A stretch of DNA of 40,968 nucleotides from an uncultured Bacteroidales bacterium (GCA_902763865.1 CACWTR010000021.1:1-40968), one strand, 5' to 3'; shown: positions 1 to 12,423, numbered from the stretch's first letter. Translations and numbers: made by a program. Notes: generated by a model from the sequence alone, not told the origin.

Positions 1-138
1 GTCTATTCGGGCAGCATCTTCGGAGTGAAAATCTACATCCACGACCTCCTGCTCAAAGCACGCGAGCAGGAAAATGCAACAAATGCAACAAATGCAACAA
101 GCATTTCAGAGACACACAGAACAGAGGCGCACCCGTAA
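1..138 (+). CDS. C-terminal end of an unrecognised protein (partial)
   Basis: Frame 1 is open from the window edge to a TAA at 136-138 and gives 45 residues. The first part (YSGSIFGVKIYIHDLLLKA) looks like a genuine folded C-terminus. It is followed by a polar tail holding three exact Asn-Ala-Thr repeats. The gene converges on the beta-galactosidase gene, and its stop codon lies in the loop of a hairpin that probably ends both transcripts. I do not recognise the family from this fragment. The rest lies outside the window. Confidence 0.55.
   Translation, partial: VYSGSIFGVKIYIHDLLLKAREQENATNATNATSISETHRTEAHP
72..98 (+). repeat. Three tandem 9-bp repeats (AAATGCAAC)
   Basis: AAATGCAAC occurs three times without a gap at 72, 81 and 90. 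It is in frame and encodes (Asn-Ala-Thr)x3 in the tail of the partial upstream gene. The 9-bp unit would keep the frame if copy number changed. Confidence 0.8.
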
Positions 139-152
139 CAGGATGCGCCTCT
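123..152. terminator. Bidirectional intrinsic terminator candidate
   Basis: A 9-bp stem, AGAGGCGCA (123-131) with TGCGCCTCT (144-152), closes a 12-base loop and runs into TTTC on the plus strand. It lies between two convergent genes. The TAA stop of the upstream gene (136-138) is inside the loop, and the beta-galactosidase stop is ten bases downstream. Confidence 0.6.
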
Positions 153-161
153 TTCAGAGTG

Positions 162-4767
<4,606 letters not shown>

Positions 4768-4843
4768 CTGAGGTTTTGTTCTGCGGGGCGCAGCGCTTTG
4801 CGTCGGGCGGCGTGAGCGTTGTCGGCATGGTGCCCACAAACGA

Positions 4844-4883
4844 GAGAAAGGGACTGCATCGGATTGGATGCAGTCCCTTTCTC
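4844..4883 (-). terminator. Strong hairpin just 3' of tRNA-Phe
   Basis: A perfect 17-bp stem (4844-4860 with 4867-4883) and a 6-base loop start three bases after the tRNA-Phe 3' end. The bases after the stem on the minus strand (TCGTTTG) are only moderately T-rich. It could be an intrinsic terminator or a 3' processing/stability hairpin. Confidence 0.65.
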
Positions 4884-4886
4884 GTG

Positions 4887-4959
4887 TGGTGTCACCAGGA
4901 ATCGAACCGGGGACACAAGGATTTTCAGTCCTTTGCTCTACCAACTGAGCTATGACACC
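4887..4959 (-). tRNA. tRNA-Phe (anticodon GAA)
   Basis: This 73-nt cloverleaf has acceptor stem GGTGTCA/TGACACC, D-stem GCTC/GAGC and anticodon stem AAGGA/TCCTT around CTGAAAA (anticodon GAA). The T-loop is TTCGATT and the discriminator base is A. CCA is not encoded. In my folding the third T-stem pair is C/U, a single mismatch. It is divergent from tRNA-Pro. Confidence 0.93.
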
Positions 4960-4978
4960 GTTTTCTGTTTTGCGAGTG

Positions 4979-5010
4979 CAAAGGTAGGTCTTTTTTCCGA
5001 ACTGTGCAAG
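4979..5010 (-). promoter_or_regulatory. Promoter of tRNA-Phe
   Basis: On the minus strand, CTTG (5007-5010), a 20-base spacer and TACCTTTG (4979-4986) are followed by CACTCGC. The box ends 19 bases before the tRNA 5' end. Confidence 0.75.
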
Positions 5011-5079
5011 TGTTTGGCTAAAAAAGTGGAGAAAAAACACTTTTTTCCTCGTTACGGCTGTAATTTTCTCTGTTCTCTG

Positions 5080-5110
5080 TTTTCTATTTCACTTTTTTGT
5101 CGTACCTTTG
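5080..5110 (+). promoter_or_regulatory. Promoter of tRNA-Pro
   Basis: TACCTTTG (5103-5110) is followed by CACTCGG. It is preceded at 19 bases by a T-rich -33 region (TTTT, 5080-5083). The predicted 5' leader to the tRNA is about 60 nt. Confidence 0.72.
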
Positions 5111-5174
5111 CACTCGGTTTTAAGACATCCTCTCTTGGATGCTTCATCACCAAGGCACGCTTTTAGGCGTGGAA

Positions 5175-5247
5175 CGGAAAGTAGCGCAGTTGGTAGCGTA
5201 CCACGTTCGGGACGTGGGGGTCGGGAGTTCGAGTCTCCTCTTTCCGA
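5175..5247 (+). tRNA. tRNA-Pro (anticodon CGG)
   Basis: This 73-nt cloverleaf has acceptor stem CGGAAAG/CTTTCCG, D-stem GCGC/GCGT and anticodon stem CCACG/CGTGG around TTCGGGA (anticodon CGG). The T-loop is TTCGAGT and the discriminator base is A. CCA is not encoded. It is followed at once by CTTTTTA. The stop codon of the convergent DUF3108 gene lies five bases beyond the tRNA end, so the T-run overlaps that stop. Confidence 0.92.
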
Positions 5248-5251
5248 CTTT

Positions 5252-6055
5252 TTACTGGTGCAGCAGTCCTTTGCTCGTGTTGAGATAGGCCTTGGCTACA
5301 CCGAAACGCAAGAAGAGGTCGAGGCGGATGGGAATGTGGTTCTCGTCGTCGGAGATGTAGAAAGTGATGACCTCCTTTTCCTTCCCTTCCGGATATTCCA
5401 CGAAAGAAAACACAAGGCAGCGATGGGTGACGCCCGTCGATTTCATGCAGAACTTCTCCCGTCCGCGATAGATGAGTGTGATGTCTTCCACTTTATGTCC
5501 GTCGGCCATCGGGAAGTGCAGTTTGTCGCCCTTACGGAACTTATCCACCTGAAAGGAGCGGGCACGCAGCAGCATGCTCAGCATGTCGTAGATGCACTTT
5601 GGGGAGTCGTAGGTGTTATGTGTCACTTCGCCGTTGCGGTTCTGATAGCGCTGCCGCAGGTGAGTGTTGCCATCCGCGTAGGAATACCACACCTCATCCA
5701 CATAATAGCGTCCGCCCTCGTTGGCTCCCTTCTTGTAGTAGAGGGGGGCCATGTCTTCGGAGACGATGCATTGTATCGTGTCGCGCATCTGGAAGAAGCG
5801 GTCGAGGCGTTTGCTGGTGCGGGTAATGAGGTAGCCCTTGTAGGCCGGGGTGCCTTCCCAATCCGTCTTCTCAATGTTCATGCAGGCAGTCCCGGCGTTG
5901 ATCCAAATGAACTTCCAGTTGAAGAAGAGGTCGTAGGTAAGTTCCTCGCCGGCACAGAAGGCCGTGTTCCGGGCCGTACACTGTGCGCCGGCTGACTGAT
6001 AGCCGGCAAGGATAAGGACTGCAAGGGCCGTTATTTTCTTGACAAGCTTCATCAT
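5252..6055 (-). CDS. DUF3108-family secreted protein
   Basis: Protein of 267 residues with a signal peptide (MMKLVKKITALAVLILAGYQSAGA) ending before QCTARN. The mature part starts with FCAGEELTYDLFFNWKFIWI and continues as a beta-rich sequence ending in an ISDDENHIPIRLDLFLRFG-like stretch, which is the pattern of the DUF3108 family. These are periplasmic or outer-membrane-facing proteins of unknown function. It lies 32 bases downstream of the Ig-like lipoprotein gene on the same strand, so the two probably form an operon. Its stop almost touches the convergent tRNA-Pro. Two adjacent ATGs (6055 and 6052) are possible starts. Only the family, not a function, can be assigned. Confidence 0.8.
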   Translation of the reverse strand: MMKLVKKITALAVLILAGYQSAGAQCTARNTAFCAGEELTYDLFFNWKFIWINAGTACMNIEKTDWEGTPAYKGYLITRTSKRLDRFFQMRDTIQCIVSEDMAPLYYKKGANEGGRYYVDEVWYSYADGNTHLRQRYQNRNGEVTHNTYDSPKCIYDMLSMLLRARSFQVDKFRKGDKLHFPMADGHKVEDITLIYRGREKFCMKSTGVTHRCLVFSFVEYPEGKEKEVITFYISDDENHIPIRLDLFLRFGVAKAYLNTSKGLLHQ

Positions 6056-6087
6056 ATCGTGTATTACCTTATTCGCTCCGCCCCGGA

Positions 6088-8058
6088 TTACTTTCTCTTC
6101 TCTTCCTGCTTCAGACGCTCACGCTCTTTGTTGCGCTGCTTGATGTCCTTCTTCTTGTCGGGCTTCTGCTTGGTGATAGCCATAGGCTTCTGCGACAGAC
6201 GCGGAATCTGCAGCGGAGCCCAGTCTTGCTCGATGTCCCATTTTGCCTTCACCTGGAGGGGTTGTGGGAAATAGTACGTCGGTTCGGGCTGTAGGCCAGC
6301 GTCGAAATCTCCGGTGGTCCATACGCCGTCGCCGTTTCTATCGACAAAGCAGCGCAGGTAATAGTTGCCGGGCTTCAGGAAGAAGAAGTCCGCACGACCG
6401 TCCTTTCCGGCAGGAAGTTCTGCAACGCACTTGTCTCCGTTGTTCAGCAACTGGACGATGATTTGGGCCGTATCGGGCAGTATGACGTGGACGAACAGCG
6501 AGCCGTAGGCATCCTCTCCCTTGACGGAAAACTCGTTCTTTATGGCCCTGCAGTGGTCCCCCATTACGCCTACAACGGCTGCGCTGTCGATGGTAAAGCG
6601 ATACTGTCGCTTCTGCTCCCATTCGGCATAGAGCGTGTAGGACTTGGCATCTTGGTCCGGCAGGAAAAGAAAAGGCTCGGGCAGCCAGTTGCTGTCTTGC
6701 TTGATATAGAGGTGCATGCGCGTCGTGTCAGCACTGGAGATAGGCTGCTTGGCAATGAAGCGCACGTTCTGGTTCGGGTCGATGCCGCCGGAGGGCTTGG
6801 CCGAAATGTCGAGGAATGTCCTCTCGTGCGGGTTCTCTTCCGGTGGCAGAGGTTCCTTCGACTTCTTGGCGCGTTTCTCCCGTGCCTTCTGCCAGTCGGT
6901 TATCTTCTTTTCCTTCTCCTTCCGTATCTTCTCCCATGTTAGTTTGGGCACCACTTCCTGCACTTCCGTATGCGGCTGCAAAGTTCCCAGCGAATCGGTC
7001 TCGAGGTATGTGAGCTCGAACCGGGCCGTGTCCTCGCGATGCGTGAAGGCAGTGTCGGTGAACCAATACGTGATGGTGTCGTTGTGGAGTGAGGCTTCGG
7101 CAACAAGAATCTTCTCGTCGAAGTTCAGTCCGCGAATGACGGGCAGCGTATCGGCAGGCGCAGTGAAGTAAAGCTTCATGACGTCGGGGTCCGGACGCTC
7201 CACTTTGAGCAGATGCTGGGCCTGGCCTGCTTCGAGGAAGGCGTTGAGCACCAGATCGTCGGGATAATAATGGACGTAGGGGACTGCCATGATGGAGTCG
7301 AAGCTTATCGAGTCGCGCCACACCGTGTCCATGCGCAGGTCCCACTTGCAGGAAGTAGTGAAGGAATCTTGCATGAAGGCTATGCGCTCGCTCTTCTGGG
7401 AGAAGAGGAAATCTCCGTCCTTATCTTCGAGAGCGAAAGCACGGTAAGTTCCCGGCTTGACGCCTTTGATGCAGAAACGTCCGGAGCCATTCGTGCGGGA
7501 GACACGGCTGAAGGGCTTGTGGCGGAAGAGGGTGTCGTTAAAAAGGGAGTCAAGCGGATAGAGTCCGACCAGCATCCCTTTTATCGGCTCAAGGTTATCA
7601 GCGCTGAGCACCAAACCAGATACCTCCATCGTGTCGATTGACTCGCCCGTACTGAAACTGTAGGTATAGTTCCCCATCGGGTTGCCCTCGTTGTTATCCA
7701 CGATGGCATCGCTGAAGTCGATAGTGTAGGTGGTGTTTGCCTGCAAGCTGTCGTAGAGCGTAATCCTCACGCTCTTGCCGACGGCACGAATGTTGGCCGG
7801 CTCTATCTGAGGAGGCGACACGATGACCTTCTCGTTGGCATTCTCCAGCTTGATGAACTCATCGAAGCGGATATGCATCTTGTAGCTGTTGTTGCCGACG
7901 GAACGATCTGCCGGCAGGGACGAGACAACCCTGGGCGGAATCTCGTCGTAGATACCGCCATCGGGGGCCCCAATGCTTGCACATGCTGCCAGAAGAAGCA
8001 GCAACACGGAGCCAATAATCGTCTGTCTCGTCTTCACGTTTCTCACGTTTTTCACCAT
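6088..8058 (-). CDS. Ig-like (SbsA Big_5) domain lipoprotein
   Basis: Protein of 656 residues with a lipoprotein signal: basic N-terminus, hydrophobic core, lipobox LAAC with Cys26. Residues about 35-150 (PPRVVSSLPADRSVGNNSY...IRFDEFIKL...TYTIDFSDAIVDNNEGN) match the SbsA Ig-like fold. Residues about 155-230 resemble a carboxypeptidase-regulatory beta-sandwich (EPIKGMLVGLYPLDS...KPGTYRAFALEDKDGDFLF). A Lys/Glu-rich segment (WEKIRKEKEKKITDWQKARE) sits near the middle, and a basic tail (KKKDIKQRNKERERLKQ) ends the protein. It is probably anchored in the outer membrane, facing the periplasm or the surface, with a structural or assembly role (inference). It is the first gene of an operon with the DUF3108 gene. 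Its promoter box lies only eight bases from the ATG. Confidence 0.85.
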   Translation of the reverse strand: MVKNVRNVKTRQTIIGSVLLLLLAACASIGAPDGGIYDEIPPRVVSSLPADRSVGNNSYKMHIRFDEFIKLENANEKVIVSPPQIEPANIRAVGKSVRITLYDSLQANTTYTIDFSDAIVDNNEGNPMGNYTYSFSTGESIDTMEVSGLVLSADNLEPIKGMLVGLYPLDSLFNDTLFRHKPFSRVSRTNGSGRFCIKGVKPGTYRAFALEDKDGDFLFSQKSERIAFMQDSFTTSCKWDLRMDTVWRDSISFDSIMAVPYVHYYPDDLVLNAFLEAGQAQHLLKVERPDPDVMKLYFTAPADTLPVIRGLNFDEKILVAEASLHNDTITYWFTDTAFTHREDTARFELTYLETDSLGTLQPHTEVQEVVPKLTWEKIRKEKEKKITDWQKAREKRAKKSKEPLPPEENPHERTFLDISAKPSGGIDPNQNVRFIAKQPISSADTTRMHLYIKQDSNWLPEPFLFLPDQDAKSYTLYAEWEQKRQYRFTIDSAAVVGVMGDHCRAIKNEFSVKGEDAYGSLFVHVILPDTAQIIVQLLNNGDKCVAELPAGKDGRADFFFLKPGNYYLRCFVDRNGDGVWTTGDFDAGLQPEPTYYFPQPLQVKAKWDIEQDWAPLQIPRLSQKPMAITKQKPDKKKDIKQRNKERERLKQEEKRK

Positions 8059-8066
8059 TTCATTTG

Positions 8067-8074
8067 CAAAGGTA
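8067..8074 (-). promoter_or_regulatory. -7 box close to the Ig-lipoprotein start codon
   Basis: On the minus strand this is TACCTTTG, with eight bases (CAAATGAA) before the ATG at 8058. The predicted 5' UTR is only a few bases. A -33 TTTG is not visible; its place is taken by a 16-bp tandem repeat. Confidence 0.6.
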
Positions 8075-8082
8075 CGAAGAAA

Positions 8083-8114
8083 AAGTGAAAAGGTGAAGAA
8101 GTGAAAAGGTGAGA
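8083..8114. repeat. 16-bp tandem repeat x2 in a promoter region
   Basis: AAGTGAAAAGGTGAAG (8083-8098) is followed directly by AAGTGAAAAGGTGAGA (8099-8114). The unit itself is two related 8-mers. It covers the upstream half of the Ig-lipoprotein promoter. Confidence 0.8.
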
Positions 8115-8201
8115 AAAGAACTTTTCAGCTTTATTAAGCTTTTTGCCCCTTGGACACACGATTGGCCGAAGGGATTTCTAAGAGAATGCGAGGGACACAG
8201 C

Positions 8202-9710
8202 CTAATGGTTGAGGGCAATGACCTGTTCGATGATGTCGCGGTTGTTGCTGAGGCGGGGCACTTTGTGCTGGCCACCGAGCTTGCCTTTCTGCTTGAGCCA
8301 GTCGCTGAAGACTCCGGGACGAGCCTTGATGAGCTCGAGCCGCTGGAGCGTGATGTCCTTATAGCGCTTTGCCTCGTAGTCGGAGTTGACCTGCTGTAGC
8401 GTCTCGTCGAGGATGCGGATGAACTCCGCCATGTCATCGGGTTCGCGGCTGAACTCCACGAGCCACTGGTGGCGACACTTCCCTTCGGCATCCATGAAGA
8501 CCGGTGCGGCTGTGTATTCCAGCACCTCGGCTCCCGTCCGGCGGCAAGCCTCGGCGAGACCCTTCTCTGCATTGTCAACAATCAGTTCCTCGCCAAATGC
8601 ATTGATGAAGGACTTGGTGCGACCTGTGATGACAAACTTGTAGGGGTTGCGTTCTGTGAAACGTACCATATCGCCGATGATGTAGCGCCACAGGCCGCTT
8701 GAGGTGGAGATGACCATAGCATAGTTTCGTCCCGTCTCCACTCCCCAGAGCGGAACAACGGTGGGCGAAGGGCTGTCGAACTCATCCATCGGGATGAATT
8801 CATAGAACACGCCGTAGTCAACCATCAGGCTCATTGCTGGGTCGAGCGGGTCGTCCTGCAAGCCGAAGAATCCCTCTGAAGCATTATACGTCTCCATGTA
8901 GTGCATCCGGGAGGACGGGATGAGGTGCTCGTATTGACTGCGATACGGGGTGAAGGCCACGCCGCCGTGAAAGAATACTTCCAGGTTGGGCCAAACTTCG
9001 TTGAGATACTGCTTTCCGCTGAGTTCCATGACACGGTTCAGGACGGACAGCATCCAAGAGGGGACACCGCTCAGGTTCGTCACGTCACGGTTCATGGCTT
9101 CGCGGGCGATGCGGTCCCGCTTTATCTCGAAGTCGGAAAGCAGTGCCGTAGCTTTCTTTGGCACGCGCACAAAGTTGACCAGCGGGTTAATGTTCTCAAT
9201 GAGGATGGCACTGAGGTCGCCCACGAGACTGTCTGGCAGGTTGTAGTTGGGAGCATGGCTGCCACCAAGGATGAGTGCCTTTCCGTCGAAGAGCCGACTC
9301 TTGGGGTTGTTGCGCAGGTACCAGACAACAGCATCGGTGCCGCCTGCATAGTGTGTGTCGTGCAGGCCGTCGGTCGAGACCGGGATGAACTTGCTCTTGT
9401 CGTTGGTCGTTCCGCTGGACTTGGCGTACCACTTCACCCTTCCCGGCCAGAGCACGTCCTTTTCGCCGTGACGCATGCGGTCGATGAATCCCTTCAGTTC
9501 TTCGTAGGTGCTGAGGGGAGTGTGCTTGGCAAAGTCCTCGTATGAAAGTTCCTTGCCATAGCCATGTGCCTTGCCCCACTCCGTCTGGGCTGCTTTGTCC
9601 AGCAAACGCCTGAGGACCGCCCTTTGCAAAGCCTCAGCCTCATTGACATAGAGGTCGAGCTGACGGCGGCGCGGGGTGAAGACGGGGCGTATGATAGTTG
9701 TAAAAATCAT
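8202..9710 (-). CDS. GH3-auxin-responsive-like acyl-adenylating protein
   Basis: Bacterial member of the family named after plant GH3 proteins (ANL-superfamily enzymes joining an acyl-adenylate to an amine). The substrate in Bacteroidetes is unknown. Starting at 9710 (MIFTTIIRPVF) gives 502 residues; the frame open to 9836 overlaps rnc and its extra residues are not family-like. Visible motifs: phosphate-binding loop SSGTTNDKSKFIP (98-110), YNASEGFFG (adenine/acceptor region) and ITGRTKSFINAFGEEL (hinge before the C-terminal domain). It starts four bases after the rnc stop, as the last gene of the acpP-fabF-rnc operon. That placement suggests an acyl-carrier or lipid-linked substrate (inference). 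Confidence 0.85.
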   Translation of the reverse strand: MIFTTIIRPVFTPRRRQLDLYVNEAEALQRAVLRRLLDKAAQTEWGKAHGYGKELSYEDFAKHTPLSTYEELKGFIDRMRHGEKDVLWPGRVKWYAKSSGTTNDKSKFIPVSTDGLHDTHYAGGTDAVVWYLRNNPKSRLFDGKALILGGSHAPNYNLPDSLVGDLSAILIENINPLVNFVRVPKKATALLSDFEIKRDRIAREAMNRDVTNLSGVPSWMLSVLNRVMELSGKQYLNEVWPNLEVFFHGGVAFTPYRSQYEHLIPSSRMHYMETYNASEGFFGLQDDPLDPAMSLMVDYGVFYEFIPMDEFDSPSPTVVPLWGVETGRNYAMVISTSSGLWRYIIGDMVRFTERNPYKFVITGRTKSFINAFGEELIVDNAEKGLAEACRRTGAEVLEYTAAPVFMDAEGKCRHQWLVEFSREPDDMAEFIRILDETLQQVNSDYEAKRYKDITLQRLELIKARPGVFSDWLKQKGKLGGQHKVPRLSNNRDIIEQVIALNH

Positions 9711-9714
9711 TTTG

Positions 9715-10476
9715 TCAATGTAGCAGTTCGTCGTGCAGGCGTCGGTCTTGCTTGAGGCGGTGCAAAGCGTTCTTGCTTGCCTTCTGGTGACTTTCCTTCT
9801 TGGAATAGCCCTTGCCTCGGGCACAGTCGCGACCATTGATGACGACCTTGGTGTTGAATAGGGGCGAACCGTCCTCTGCCTTTGTCTCTTCGAGCAGGAT
9901 GTATTCGAGGGAGACTTTGTGCTTCTGACACCACTCCAGCAGTTTGCTCTTGAAGTTCACTTCCTGATAGGCAACCTTGTCGATGTCGATGAGGCGATGC
10001 AGTATCTTGTCCGCTATGAAGGTTTTGCAATGGGCGTATCCTCTGTCCAGATAAATGGCCCCGATGAGGGCTTCGAAGGCATTTCCGGCCAAGTAGCTGT
10101 TGTGCGTCTGGTTTTGTTCATGGCGACGGATGAGCTTGTCGAGCCCAATCTCGTTGGCAAGCTTTCCGAGCGATTCGCGCTGCACTATCTTGCTGCGTGT
10201 GTTGGTCAGGAAGCCTTCGCGTTTGTTGGGGAAGTGGTGATAGACTATCTCACTGACAACGGCTCCCAGCACGGCATCGCCCAGGAACTCGAGCCGCTCG
10301 TTGTTGAGCGGTGAGCCACTCTTGCCGTGAGCCAACATCGACTTGTGCATCAGTGCCTCCTGATACAGTCCGATATTGTGGGGATAGAATCCTATCATTC
10401 TACGAAAAGCGCGACAAAGCTCCTTCTCCTTGCGGAAAGGAAGCTTTATCGCGTCTATCAGATTCTCGGCAGACAC
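9715..10476 (-). CDS. rnc: Ribonuclease III
   Basis: Endonuclease that cuts double-stranded RNA, matures rRNA precursors and processes some mRNAs; 253 residues. The family signature NERLEFLGDAVLG is at 59-71, containing the catalytic acidic residues. The second metal-binding Glu is E135 in NAFEALIGA. A double-stranded RNA-binding domain covers about 177-243 (FKSKLLEWCQKHK ... GKGYSKKESHQKASKNAL). It lies four bases after fabF, in the common acpP-fabF-rnc order. It is slightly longer at the N-terminus than E. coli RNase III, as is usual in Bacteroidetes. Confidence 0.97.
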   Translation of the reverse strand: MSAENLIDAIKLPFRKEKELCRAFRRMIGFYPHNIGLYQEALMHKSMLAHGKSGSPLNNERLEFLGDAVLGAVVSEIVYHHFPNKREGFLTNTRSKIVQRESLGKLANEIGLDKLIRRHEQNQTHNSYLAGNAFEALIGAIYLDRGYAHCKTFIADKILHRLIDIDKVAYQEVNFKSKLLEWCQKHKVSLEYILLEETKAEDGSPLFNTKVVINGRDCARGKGYSKKESHQKASKNALHRLKQDRRLHDELLH

Positions 10477-10480
10477 AGCC

Positions 10481-11746
10481 TTATCCTACGTACTTTTTGA
10501 ATACGACGCAGGCGTTATGACCACCAAAGCCAAACGTATTGCTCAGAGCTGCCCTGACGGTACGCTTCTGTGCCTGACCAAAGGTGAAGTTCAACTTATA
10601 GTCAATCTCGGGGTCCTCGTCGCCATCGGCGTGGTTGATAGTCGGGGGAACGATGTCTTCCTTGACTGCCAAGACGCTTGCCATAGCTTCGATGGCTCCT
10701 GCGGCTCCGAGCAGGTGTCCGGTCATGGACTTGGTGCTGCTGATGTTGAGCTCGTATGCGTGCTGGCCGAAGACGGCCTGGATAGCCTTGCATTCGCTGA
10801 TGTCTCCTACGTGTGTCGAGGTGCCGTGCACGTTGATGTAGTCGATGTCCTCGGGCTTGAGGCCGGCATCGTCAAGGGCATTCTCCATGACGAGCTTTGC
10901 GCCGAGTCCTTCGGGGTGCGATGCCGTGATGTGGTGAGCGTCGGCACTCATGCCTGCTCCTGCCATCTCGGCATATATCTTTGCTCCGCGGGCCTTGGCG
11001 TGTTCCAGCTCCTCGAGGATGAGCACGGCACTTCCTTCTGCCATGACGAAACCGTCGCGGCTTGCGCTGAAGGGGCGGCTGGCCGTCTGCGGGTCGTCGT
11101 TGCGTGTGCTCAGTGCATGCATGGCAGTGAAGCCACCGACACCGGCAGCCGTGATAGCTGCCTCGGCACCTCCGCTGACGATGATGTCTGCCTTGCCAAG
11201 CCGGATGAGGTTGAAGGCATCGGCAAGCGCGTTGGACGAAGAGGCGCAGGCACTGGAAGTGATGTAGTTCGGACCGTGGAACCCATACTTTATGCTGATG
11301 TGGCCGGCACAGATGTCGGATATCATCTTGGGCACGAAGAAGGGGTTGAACTTGGGGCCGATGGTGTCGCCGGTCTTGGCGTAAGCCGTCACTTCTTCCT
11401 CGTAGGTCTTCATGCCGCCGATGCCGACGCCGAAGACCACGCCCACCCGGTTCTTATCGACAGCCTCTACGTCCAGCTTGCTGTCCTCGACAGCCATCGT
11501 AGCTGCAGAGAGTGCAAACTGGCAATAGGGGTCCATCTTGCGGGCTTCCTTCTTGTCAATGAACAGTTCGGGATTGAAGTTCTTGACTTCACAGGCGAAC
11601 TGCGTCTTGAACTTGGAGGCATCGAAATGCGTAATAGGAGCAGCACCGCTCACACCCGCAAGCAAGTTCTGCCAAGTCTCGGCAGCCGTGTTGCCCAAAG
11701 GAGTGACGGCACCGATACCTGTCACTACAACTCGTTTTAATTCCAT
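10481..11746 (-). CDS. fabF: Beta-ketoacyl-ACP synthase II
   Basis: Condenses malonyl-ACP with a growing acyl-ACP in fatty acid elongation; cytosolic homodimer. It has 421 residues, normal for the family. The Cys-His-His triad is visible: C167 (SSACASSSNA), H307 (NVHGTSTHVGD) and H344 (KSMTGHLLGAAG). The glycine-rich C-terminal FGFGGHNACVVFKKY is also typical. The start follows the acpP stop with no gap, and rnc follows after four bases, so the genes are probably co-transcribed and translationally coupled. No truncation or missing residue was seen. Confidence 0.97.
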   Translation of the reverse strand: MELKRVVVTGIGAVTPLGNTAAETWQNLLAGVSGAAPITHFDASKFKTQFACEVKNFNPELFIDKKEARKMDPYCQFALSAATMAVEDSKLDVEAVDKNRVGVVFGVGIGGMKTYEEEVTAYAKTGDTIGPKFNPFFVPKMISDICAGHISIKYGFHGPNYITSSACASSSNALADAFNLIRLGKADIIVSGGAEAAITAAGVGGFTAMHALSTRNDDPQTASRPFSASRDGFVMAEGSAVLILEELEHAKARGAKIYAEMAGAGMSADAHHITASHPEGLGAKLVMENALDDAGLKPEDIDYINVHGTSTHVGDISECKAIQAVFGQHAYELNISSTKSMTGHLLGAAGAIEAMASVLAVKEDIVPPTINHADGDEDPEIDYKLNFTFGQAQKRTVRAALSNTFGFGGHNACVVFKKYVG

Positions 11747-11980
11747 TTACTTGTTTTCTTCAATAAATGCGATTGCATCAGCAACGGTAGAGATCTTCTC
11801 GGCCTTGTCGTCGGGAATGGTAATCTCGAATGCCTTCTCGAACTCCATAATCAGTTCCACGGTGTCCAGAGAGTCAGCACCAAGGTCGTTGGTGAAAGAT
11901 GCTTCGGGAGTAACGTCTGATTCGTCAACACCAAGCTTATCAACAATAATCTCTTTTACTTTTGCTTCAATTTCTGACAT
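11747..11980 (-). CDS. acpP: Acyl carrier protein
   Basis: Small acidic carrier of fatty acyl chains, 77 residues from the ATG at 11980 ([17 protein letters not shown]). The 4'-phosphopantetheine site is S37 in [17 protein letters not shown]. The longer frame to 12007 adds nine residues unlike the family, so the inner start is preferred. It is the first gene of the operon acpP-fabF-rnc-GH3-like. The leader is pyrimidine-rich, with a probable promoter near 12075-12090. Confidence 0.97.
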   Translation of the reverse strand: MSEIEAKVKEIIVDKLGVDESDVTPEASFTNDLGADSLDTVELIMEFEKAFEITIPDDKAEKISTVADAIAFIEENK

Positions 11981-12284
11981 AACTAAGTTTACTTTACTAT
12001 TTAACAATTTACCTTTTTGCGTTTATTCTCTCCCTCTCCTCGGAGCGGGCACGTAGGGGAACTTTTAACCCCCTTTTTGTTTTTGCGGTGCAAAGTAACG
12101 ACTTTTTAAGCAATTATGCAACATTTGGGCACTATAATATGTTCATTTATGCACATTTTAACTTTTTTTGTGCACATTAGTCGCTTCTTGTGCAACAACA
12201 CATTATTTGTCCACGAGCCTTATAATATATATAATGTATAGCGGACGACTTGCGGCGGAGGGGGGACCCGACGCGTCGTGTTCG

Positions 12285-12350
12285 TTGCTTCATCGTGATC
12301 AAGCAATTGCTTCATCGCGATGAAGCAATTGCTCCATCGCGATGGAGCAA
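12285..12350. repeat. Array D: three contiguous 22-bp palindromes
   Basis: Units start at 12285, 12307 and 12329, exactly 22 bp apart with no spacer. Arms are TTGCTTC...GAAGCAA (third unit TTGCTCC...GGAGCAA) around ATCGCGAT. Units two and three are perfect 22-bp palindromes; unit one is imperfect (ATCGTGAT and C/C). The right flank contains GACGTCGCGTG. It sits 43 bases upstream of the priA -33 element. Confidence 0.9.
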
Positions 12351-12392
12351 TCAAGACGTCGCGTGTACCGGCACAAATATCTGCCGAAACAT

Positions 12393-12423
12393 TTTGTGCT
12401 GTGTGGATTATTTCGTACCTTTG
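12393..12423 (+). promoter_or_regulatory. priA promoter
   Basis: TTTG (12393-12396), a 19-base spacer and TACCTTTG (12416-12423) are an exact Bacteroidetes consensus, followed by TACTCGG. Only eight bases separate the box from the ATG at 12432, so the transcript should be leaderless or have a leader of a few bases. Confidence 0.8.

Noticed and set aside
4844-4883. The long hairpin beside tRNA-Phe as part of a second tRNA
   Set aside because: It is a simple 17-bp stem-loop without cloverleaf features, placed exactly where a 3' terminator is expected.
4887-5247. tRNA genes as integration sites of a mobile island
   Set aside because: No integrase, no duplicated tRNA 3' end and no change in gene content beside them.
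5108-5995. Long plus-strand frame across tRNA-Pro and the DUF3108 region
   Set aside because: It includes the tRNA and is antisense to a gene with a signal peptide and family motifs; a shadow of GC-rich codon use.
9711-9836. N-terminal extension of the GH3-like protein
   Set aside because: The 42 extra residues overlap the end of rnc and resemble a frame-shifted reading of it, not the family.
10430-11740. 436-codon plus-strand frame opposite fabF
   Set aside because: Antisense to fabF, whose catalytic residues are intact; the sequence is Val/Ala-rich without motifs.
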